From Conoideocrella luteorostrata (taxonomy: Eukaryota; Ascomycota; Sordariomycetes; Hypocreales; Clavicipitaceae), in the NCBI GenBank assembly GCA_032433595.1, contig JASWJB010000164.1, positions 29,502 to 93,501 on the forward strand: a stretch of DNA of 64,000 nt, read 5' to 3'. Position 1 is the stretch's first letter, and every line of letters starts with the position of its first letter. Position numbers and translations under genes: made by a program. Shown here one piece after another: positions 55,657-64,000 of the stretch. The notes under the pieces are model-generated. The model saw nothing but the letters and a program-made list of their open reading frames with translations, was not told the DNA's origin and searched no databases.

Positions 55657-58095
55657 GAGGCATCTTATTTTGAATATTTTCAGTCAAGCATATAGTAGAG
55701 CATGGCGTTGGAGCATATACATATAATACAAGATTTGTTGAGGATATTGAATTAATATTAAGGCATGAGTTTGCACACAGCGAATTGGTATATGAAATAT
55801 ACAATGAGGCGAATCTATGGATTTGGCCTTGGTTGGATATGTTTTTAGTCGAGAACGTGTTAGAGTATAAGTAAATCTTTGAGTAGGACCGCATAATGAA
55901 CACACACTTTCGTTTCAAGTTTCAAAAAGTCTCATGATGATGTGCTTGCCATCGTCAAACTCGCCATCTATGACAAAAGGCTCCCTTCCCTCCATGTCAG
56001 AGTAAGATGGTGATTGATGCGCATGTACATGCATAAATATCGCGACTTACAGCCCTACTTAGTGATTTCTTATTTGTATTTATTTATTTTCTCTTTCTAT
56101 TTTCTCTTTGGCAATGCTCAGTACAGGTTTACTTGTGCTCTCTCTGTCTCTCTAGTGCCCGGACGGATGCCGAAAGGGGGGGCTTTCTGGTTGGCAGCGA
56201 CAATGGCAACGACAATAACTGGTACGGGGAGGACTTGTTTTCCGGACGCACTGCCGATGGTACTGCGACGTACATATGTTAAGATTACTCTGGATGATAC
56301 GGGATTTTTGAAAATGACCATAAAGTGAGGAATAAGGGTCACACGTGCGAATAGCTAGTATATGTATAGAGCAACTACCGAATAAATACTAGGGAAGGGA
56401 GGAGATGAGCTCGGATCGAACCTTTACGAGTTATTAGAACACTACTGCACGGGCAGGGGGGAGGTTCTATATCCTGCTGGACGTGATATCAGGATGTCAA
56501 TCGTTTGAGGAAAAATAGAAGCCGCGCTCTACAGTTCTAAATTGGGAAGGAATTGCGAGAGACTTTCTACGTAACAGGCTGTTAGTCCCGCAAATGTGCT
56601 AGTTATTTCTGGAAGTAGAAGCATTGAGTAACAAAGAGAAAGTGAAGCACGGGCAGGTATCAGGATCCAGGTTGGGGCCGCTTGAGAAACGTACGTCAAT
56701 GAATGGACTTGCTTGGAGGGACCGAGGCGGACCAAAGCTTTGTGTACTCCGTACCGAGTAACTAGTTAGTTGGCCGACTCCCGTATGCCCCAAAGGCGTG
56801 CTTTGAGGATTCGGTATGACATTGCGTCGTCGTCGTGCCCGCGGCTGCATGGACACCTTTCGAATCTTACATACTGTGCATTATATACGGATCTGTACTC
56901 CCTCCGTGTGGCAGCTGCGCCTTTTTCGGGAGCTCCCAGTCGCGAGCCGCATTAGGCAATGTCATGTTGACTACCGAGGGCTCCGAATTGCAGCTGTGGC
57001 GAACCCTAGGCGATGTTGCCGCCGAAAATAGAAGACGACGGGTATGAAAAAAATGGTGCGCCGCACTCCTAGACGCGTGCTCCACAGACTTGCGCCCGAT
57101 GCACTTTGTCGATCTGTTCCAGACGAATCCAACTGTATCTTGCCAGGCCTGCTACCGTTCTGCACTCACCGCTGACCAAGCCACAACAGGTCCTGCCTAG
57201 GCAAACCGGGGCAGCTGAGCAAAGGGCGGTCGGTGGCGAACGATTGACAAGCCTGTCCTCCCTCTTTCATGCATTGATGCAGTCCAATAAGTTTGCTACC
57301 ATCTGAGTCCCGTGCGCGCCTTTTGGTGTGCAAGGTCGCTGGTGGCGCACGTAGTTTGCCGATCGATCTGCAGAGGAGTTTTAGTATTGAACAGAACGGA
57401 GCGAGCCTCGACACGGTGTTTTGCCGAGGCACGTAACTGCCATCATCTTCCGCCATCGGTTGATTCAATAACCACTTAGTTATGGGGAATCCCTTATTGA
57501 AGTCAAATGACATGGACACTGACGCGGGACATCTCTGATATTGCATTGCATTGTATTGTCCGGAGCACGGAGTACAGTAGACAGATCAACGCCGGCAACG
57601 GCACGCAGCTAAAAAGGAAGAAACTTGCCGTGGACCCTGGCGACGTGCATGCGGAGCTCGGTAGCCTGCCATCCGGACAGTGGGACAAGTTAATTCGACT
57701 CCTCTAGCAAGTTTCAACAAAACTTAAGAAATGCGTCATTAATCGCTATTTGCGTATTTCGCAAAATGCAATGCGAATGCCCAACATTATGCCTCATGGG
57801 AGCTCCTTCCCGAAATGTGGAAATGTTGGGAAAGTGGTCTGTCTGTTTGCACTGCGTGTACGGAGTACGGAGCAGCTGTCATCCGAGTTGTCGGGCCGTT
57901 CTCCCCGCCCCCCGCCACTGCGGTTTTCTGGCCCAATCGTCGCCAGCTCAATTAAAAACGCATTTGTATTGTACTAAGTATTCTTTTCCCACTTCACATT
58001 GCCAGGCGGTGGCTGCGTGGCTATTACACCGTTTCCAAGTCGAATTGACAAGTCGGGTTTGACACGGTGGAGAACAAGAATGGACGGTTACGGAC

Positions 58096-58119
58096 TACTC
58101 CGTACGCCGTACTCCGTAC
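58096..58119. repeat. Three tandem TACTCCG-type units
   Basis: TACTCCG, TACGCCG, TACTCCG, then TAC. Confidence 0.85.
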
Positions 58120-58218
58120 CTGAAGTTATTATAGAAGTGACCCGCACGCGTCTCAGGCGAGGCGGATGGATGCAGACAGCGAACTAAGAGCTGGAAGGGC
58201 GCTGGATGAGTGATTAGT

Positions 58219-58241
58219 TACGGAGTACGGAGTACGGAGTA
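58219..58241. repeat. Three tandem TACGGAG units
   Basis: Three exact head-to-tail 7-bp units plus TA. The orientation is opposite to the array 100 bp to the left, so the two arrays face each other. Confidence 0.9.
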
Positions 58242-58584
58242 GACAGTACGCAAAAGGGCAGCCTCAGACAGCCACCGCCCTTCGCTGGTGTCATGGTCAT
58301 CAACTGATGATTCACAGGTTCTCATCGGCAAACGAGCCCCATGATCAACTCGTCGACGTATCAAAAGCAGATCGACTGCAGGAGCCTCGGAAAGGCAAGT
58401 TTCGGATGTCATGCTCTCTCAACGTGCGAAGGGAGGGGAAGGGGAGACGCCAAGATTAAGAGTGATGCGTAAAGTAGTAGTCAGCTACTGCGTCGTTCGG
58501 TGAAGTTCGAATGGCACAACTTCAAGACAGGAGTGTTAGGCCTAGGGCACCACGTTGCAAACCCTCTTAGTACTGAGTAATGTT

Positions 58585-58605
58585 CCATGCCATGCCATGC
58601 CATGC
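58585..58605 (+). repeat. (CATGC)n short tandem repeat
   Basis: Four consecutive 5-bp units. Confidence 0.85.
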
Positions 58606-60506
58606 GGCTTATTTCAACTTGGGCACCTTTTAGTTATCTCGTGCGCCCTTACACAGGGCGAAGTGTCTGCCCAATGATATGCCGTGCGACCTGTGGTTTT
58701 GCTCTGGGCGAACTACCTAGGTAGAGCCGCATAGTTGCCTCGTCGCCTGTCGGCCAACCTTGCCTGCCCCCCCGCCCCCTTGAATTTTGAATTTCGAATC
58801 TTGATGGAACAGATGATCCCAGCGTGTTGATTTGATCCACAGTTGGGCTGCAGCTGTAATTCCACCGATTCATTGCTGATCAGTCCCCCCCCGAGAAATC
58901 ATCATTCAGTATTACTAACTATTGGAATGCCAAGCTGAGCATTGCCCAACAATGCTCTGTGCTAGTACAGACTGCAAGCCCCATCTCCGGCCATCTGACA
59001 GACTTGAACGAGCGGCCGTTTTATGTTCCTTCCGCGACTTATCTTCGAAAAGAATGCTGTGACAAAGCCTCATTGTCATCTCGAAACATCACTGCTGTAC
59101 TCCGTAACTCGGCCCAGAGAGCTGACTCGGGCGACGGCACCCTGGCTGGTGTGAAGATACCCCTCCGTGCTCCGTGCAAAGACGAGGGTCAGACGAGCAA
59201 GCGAGCGAGCAGGCCAGAGAGTCAGCAAGACAGTAAGTGATTATTGAAAGGTTACGGAGTATTCGTAGGAGAATTGGCCTATACGACCGGGCCGCTGGGA
59301 TTACCCGTCATGCACCCAGTACGTATGTGGCCCGGGGCTGTATATTGTCTCGGCCGGGGTATTCTGTACGACTGAGCCGCGTGTACGGAGTAGTGATGAT
59401 AGGAATCATCGAGCTTGAACACCGCAACTCAACTTCTTGACGCTACTGACTGAGTGATCCATGTGGGCATAATTACAGTATGGTTCCCATGTCGTCAAGT
59501 AACTTGTCGTTGGTATCTGTCTGGAGTGGCATGAATAGCATGCGAGGTCGTCAGCCTCGGATTGCAGGCACCCGACCGAACTTGTTGAGGCGCAAATAAG
59601 CACCGGGGCGAACTGATTAGGCGTCTTCAGTAACACCAGTGATACGGCGACACAGCGTCTACAGTAAGACCGGCCTTGACTGGGAGATGAATCTGGCCTA
59701 TCGCGGCTGGTCGATTCAGGCGCCCCGTCAGCCCCTCGGCTGGTCAACTGGTCGACAGCTGGTATGTGGTATAATTAGTTGTTCGTCCGAGACCAGTTGA
59801 TCCAGTTCATCCAGTTGGTGCCTGTGCCCTCCGTGCTGGACCGTCTCAGCGCTCCGGCCACCCAGCCACCCCCCAAATACGGCCCTCAGGTGCTACATTG
59901 ATGTATCAGCCAGCATCACTGGCTCCAGTCTGAACACGACGTCCGGACCGCGTTCAACCACTCACTCACCCAGAGCCTATCCCCTCGAAATTTCCCACTT
60001 CCCACCTAAAAGTGGCCCCAGTCGGTCCTGTGCTCGCTTTGCATTTCCTGTCCCGGCCCGAGCTTCCTGGCCTCGTCCTCGCCTCGCCTCACCACCTCCC
60101 TTAGCCGCCTTTCCCCTCTCCCTTCTCTACCTACCTCTACCTACCTCTCCGCTGCTCACACCTCTTTCCTGATCTCTTTCTCTTCCTCCAACACACCCCA
60201 CACAACCACCGCCCTCTCCAGGCCTACCGCCAGCTTCGTTTGGTCAACGACACAAGAAACCCGGTTGCTTTCTCATTCGCACGCATCAACACCAACTTGT
60301 TCCATCGATCGGGGGACCAGCGAATTCTCTTCTATTATCCTTGATTTTCTCCTCATCTAGCTCCTCTCGGTCGACCGTTGGAGACGTTCTCGCTTCGTCA
60401 CCGCCACCCAACTCTACCACGGCTGCCCAACAGCAACGACCGGTGACACGTTGCGTTGTATCACGTATTTCTGACCGCCTCCGCAGCGACATAATCCAGA
60501 ACACGG

Positions 60507-60902
60507 GTGAGTAAATACACATGGTGGAAATGCCTCATCAATGCACTTATCAGTATCGGTGAATATTTGTTTAGCAATTCTGCCTCAAGAACTTGGCATT
60601 ACTCGGTTTCTCTGTCTACCCAGTACGTCGCACCTGCAGGTGCTGCATTTAGTGGTGCACTCCAGGCCAAGATCTTCTACTGCGCCGGCCGAACTTGGCC
60701 CGGTGGCGTTGCACACTTCAAAACCTTCCCTTCTTCTCCACAAGCTATGCAATCCTTCTTGCATCTTCTTGATTCATCAAAGCAACGTGCCCTGCAAGAA
60801 ATTTCGCCCACAGGAATTACTCTGTTGACTGATGTTGGGATTTGTTTCATCAGTTCTTTTTGCCAATTACTAACCCGGTGCGATAAAAGCCGCCTTGCAT
60901 AG
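60507..60902 (+). other. Candidate leader intron of the casein kinase gene
   Basis: The donor is ACGG|GTGAGT and the acceptor GCATAG; a TTACTAACCC branch site lies about 30 nt before the acceptor. The 396-nt interval separates the pyrimidine-rich leader from the short exon that holds the start codon. Confidence 0.5.
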
Positions 60903-61000
60903 CGTCCGTGCCTTCGATCAATCTATTTAAAGACATCGAGAATTCCCAATCATCTACCTTCTTTCCGCGAAGAAAGAAGTTCTTGCAAACGATTGCCAAC

Positions 61001-62297
61001 ATGACGACAATGGTAAGTAACATCAATATTGCCTTGTTGATTGCACAGCGTCACAAAACGGTTGTTCATACACTAGAGAATCCAGAGTTGAATCCCTGTG
61101 TTACTCTCGGGTGATTGCTCCATGTGGCGTGTTTTCGTGATGATTGTTTAATTGATTTGTTCTAGTCGAGTGCTAATCTAGCGTCAATAGGATCTCCGCG
61201 TCGGTAACAAGTACCGCATCGGCCGAAAGATTGGCTCTGGCTCGTTTGGTGACATTTACTTGGGCACCAACATCATTTCCGGAGAAGAGATCGCTATCAA
61301 GCTGGAATCCGTGAAGGCCAAGCACCCTCAGTTAGAGTACGAGGCCCGAGTCTACAAGTCGCTCGCCGGCGGTGTGGGTATCCCATTTGTTCGATGGTTC
61401 GGCACAGAATGTGACTACAACGCCATGGTCCTTGACCTCCTTGGTCCCAGTCTGGAGGATTTGTTTAATTTCTGCAACAGAAAGTTTTCTTTGAAGACTG
61501 TGCTTCTCCTCGCCGATCAACTTATCTCGCGAATTGAGTATATCCACGCCAAGTCGTTTATCCATCGCGACATAAAGCCGGACAACTTCCTTATGGGTAT
61601 TGGGAAGCGAGGGAACCAGGTCAACGTAATTGATTTTGGCCTCGCCAAAAAATACCGGGACCCCAAGACTCATTTCCACATTCCTTATCGTGAGAACAAG
61701 AACTTAACCGGGACTGCCCGTTATGCTTCCATCAATACGCACCTAGGTGTCGAGCAGTCTCGTCGTGACGATATGGAATCTCTTGGCTATGTCATGCTCT
61801 ACTTTTGTCGTGGTTCTCTGCCATGGCAGGGCCTTAAGGCTGCCACCAAAAAGCAGAAGTACGACCGCATCATGGAGAAGAAGATGACAACTCCTACCGA
61901 GGTTCTCTGCCGTGGCTTCCCAAATGAGTTTGCCATCTATCTCAATTACACCCGTTCTCTTCGTTTCGACGACAAGCCAGACTACAGCTATCTCCGCAAG
62001 ATCTTCCGTGATCTTTTTGTTCGCGAGGGATTCCAGTACGATTACGTCTTCGATTGGACCGTGTACAAGTATCAGAAGAACGCCCAGGCCATCGCCCAGG
62101 CCGCCGGTCAGGCTAACCCTGACGATGATGACAAGGCTCGTGCCTCCCGCACCAATGCTGCTACTGCCGGACAGTCTGGTGCTACTAAACCTAATGCTAT
62201 TCCCAGCTCTCGCCGCAAGATGCTTGAACGCGGATCTGGTGCTGGCGTAGACACTCCGGATACCAACCGCGCAATGGGCGGTAGCGACAGGATGTGA
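61001..62297 (+). CDS. ck-1a: Casein kinase I (CK1 delta/Hrr25-like)
   Basis: CK1 is an acidophilic Ser/Thr kinase acting in vesicle traffic, DNA repair and, in Neurospora, phosphorylation of the clock protein FRQ. Two coding exons, 61001-61012 and 61191-62297, give 372 residues. The first exon encodes only MTTM before a GTAAGT donor; the second opens [20 protein letters not shown]. The domain is complete: Gly loop GSGSFG (19-24), Lys 41 in [14 protein letters not shown] (129-136), the DFG motif in [11 protein letters not shown], and the CK1 signature [20 protein letters not shown]. The C-terminal tail is short and Ala/Gln/Ser-rich, ending GGSDRM. The stop codon lies inside ATGTGAGTG, which also reads as a splice donor, so a longer alternative tail is possible. 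A long pyrimidine-rich leader with an apparent intron precedes it. Confidence 0.95.
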
Positions 62298-64000
62298 GTG
62301 TCTTCAAGAAAAGCCCAGCCTTTAACGACAACTTTCCTTGTAAGGAGTCATTTTTCCTGCGCGCGTTGACCGTACTTGATACTGCTGGCTAAAGGGAAAA
62401 TGTGCTGACAATCTATGGCTGACTCAGTGGACGATAAACAGGCTTCGCTCAGCTTCAAAGGGAGCGGCTTATGCCTCTGGCAACTACCGGCCGAAATGAT
62501 TTGCGAATGGCTTACTGCTCACTCCTTTGATTCAAGATCCCGCTCGAAACAGCAGCCTAGGTGCTTTGATGAAATCATCATCTCTTCTCCCGTTCTCCTT
62601 TCCCCAACTCCCCAGAATGTCAACCAAATTTGAGGACTAGCGAAGGCCTGGAGACTGAAGAATCTGAAGCCAACGGCATCACTGTGCTAAAAGCCGACTC
62701 GGTCTGCCGGCACAAATTCGACGCTGACGGTTTTTCCTTGGGATTTCGCGATTATTTCTGTCAGTTTGTTTCATCGTTACGCATTGCTATATTTCGTTCT
62801 TCGACGCATGTTAGGTAGGGCACACGACTTTACGCATGGCTCGGACAGTTATCGTTTGCAGTCAGTTGTTGACGCTGACGGTTAGGCACACCTGCTTGAC
62901 TTGTCAGCCAGAACAACTTTCTGTTATTTGGTAACCGCGTCTGAACGGCATGTCCGGTGATCCAGCTTGGTGGATCGCCACGGAGCCCGGAATATGTGGT
63001 TAGCAGCGGTATATCCGTCGCATCTACAGATTTTTCGCGGCGCTGCGGACAGCTACACCTAGCGAAAGCCCTTGATACTAGGCTATTCTGAAGTTTCTCA
63101 ATATCCTCTTCCCCCGTGCTTCAGAATCCACACATAGTCGTTGCGGTACAGCTGCGTTGCTCGTCTGAGTAGGCATTTTCTTATCTTTCTTTGGTCATGA
63201 TTTTTTTATTGAAACCTCGCTCAACACTTTCCTTTCGAAATCTGGTTCTGGACCTGCATCATCGCGCAGCTTCTGGGGAGGTCTTGAGAAGTCGAAGCAG
63301 CCTGCTGCACAAGGGTACCATGAGCCTAAATGGGGCAGCATGTCGACCGTGTAATGGTGCAGTATCAAAATTTGCCTTCAACCTGCAAAGTTTTGGGCAA
63401 ACGCGGACTCTGTACACCTTGGGTGGAGCGAGGAAGGACATTCTAAGGAAGGACAGGTCATATCATGTATCGCGAGGCTTTTAGCGTAGGATATGTTGGC
63501 CAAGCTGTCAGCTGGATCCAGTATGCGTAATCTCAATTACGAGGATGGATTCTGATCCCCACAATAAGGGCCAGACCATGTACAAGCTCGCCGCCGCAGA
63601 CCCAACAGGCGTAGGACAACCCGGCCAGCATTGCATCAGATAGTTTCAACAATTGAGTGCTTATTAATTTCTTTACTGTAATGAACATATGCTCACATCA
63701 CAGTCTTTGGTGACATTCTTAGTCAAATGCGTAAAAGCCTGTAATATAAGATGTGGTGTTGAGGTGCTGGGTGTCCTAATGCATGGACTCGGGAGTTACT
63801 TGCTGGCACGGCTTTCTGGTTGTCGCGTGAGCTGAAAATGGACGACGATGGCCGGAGCTGGGGTCACAAGACATTGGACGTTTTCGGGCAAACGCACATA
63901 ACCAGGCAAGCGGGGGACAGTCTAACTGAGCCATTGAGGTGGCATTAACTCCGCAAGAGATAATGCTTCATCGACCAAAAATAAACACAAAAAAAAAAAA
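62298..64000. other. 3' flank of casein kinase I
   Basis: No supported gene; the longest frame, 97 codons near 63191, shows no motif. The left part is the CK1 3' UTR. The window ends in an A-rich run. Confidence 0.5.

Larger units (their letters stand above)
55657..61000. other. Intergenic plus casein kinase leader
   Basis: The interval is 5.3 kb. From 55.7 to 59.5 kb I see no supported gene; ten exact TACTCCGTA-type motifs occur between 56.7 and 59.4 kb. From about 59.9 to 60.5 kb the plus strand is very pyrimidine-rich (repeated CTCTACCTACCT, CCTCGCCTCGCC), typical of the promoter and leader of a highly expressed fungal gene, and leads into the casein kinase gene. Confidence 0.55.

Noticed and set aside
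1..64000. CRISPR arrays, phage or bacterial operons
   Set aside because: No regularly spaced direct repeats with unique spacers. Genes are eukaryotic with spliceosomal introns.

Overview
This 64 kb window is nuclear DNA of a filamentous ascomycete. The coding genes carry short introns with GTATGT/GTAAGT-type donors and CTAAC-like branch points. The gene set includes a White-Collar-2 photoreceptor partner and a KIN4-type kinase with a long disordered tail. The overall look fits Sordariomycetes, probably Hypocreales; the genus is a guess I cannot test here. I found no bacterial, organellar or viral sequence.

Layout. On the left, a wc-2 gene (minus) and a rad50 gene (plus) are divergently transcribed from a 2.6 kb shared intergenic region. 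Four minus-strand genes follow between 10.3 and 25.5 kb: a protein phosphatase 4 regulatory subunit R2, a SPRY-domain protein, a CAX-type calcium/proton exchanger with an unusually long central loop, and a KIN4-family kinase. From 25.5 to about 48.4 kb the window is almost gene-free. Its one convincing gene is a small conserved-looking ORF at 31.8 kb. On the right, three plus-strand genes occur: a His/Gln-rich putative regulator with two related domains joined across a long intron, a proline-rich low-complexity protein, and a casein kinase I. I built exon structures by hand from splice signals, and the reading frames of all multi-exon models close exactly.

Functional picture. The genes are unlinked housekeeping and signalling functions rather than a pathway cluster: light sensing and clock (wc-2, with CK1 also a clock kinase in Neurospora), double-strand-break repair (rad50, with PP4 in checkpoint recovery), calcium storage (CAX), and mitotic or septation control (KIN4).

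The most unusual signals are non-coding. (1) A 7-bp unit, TACTCCG, occurs as single, tandem and inverted copies. By eye I count roughly 45 exact TACTCCGTA/TACGGAGTA 9-mers against about 0.5 expected, none of them in a recognised CDS. (2) The stretch 42.2-52.6 kb lacks this motif although its neighbours are dense in it. It contains ordered splice signals, suggesting one large transcription unit with a multi-intron leader feeding the regulator at 48.4-51.7 kb. (3) Two overlapping, mutually exclusive hairpins lie at 31.05-31.12 kb, one with a perfect 20-bp stem, both with 10-nt loops made only of A and C.
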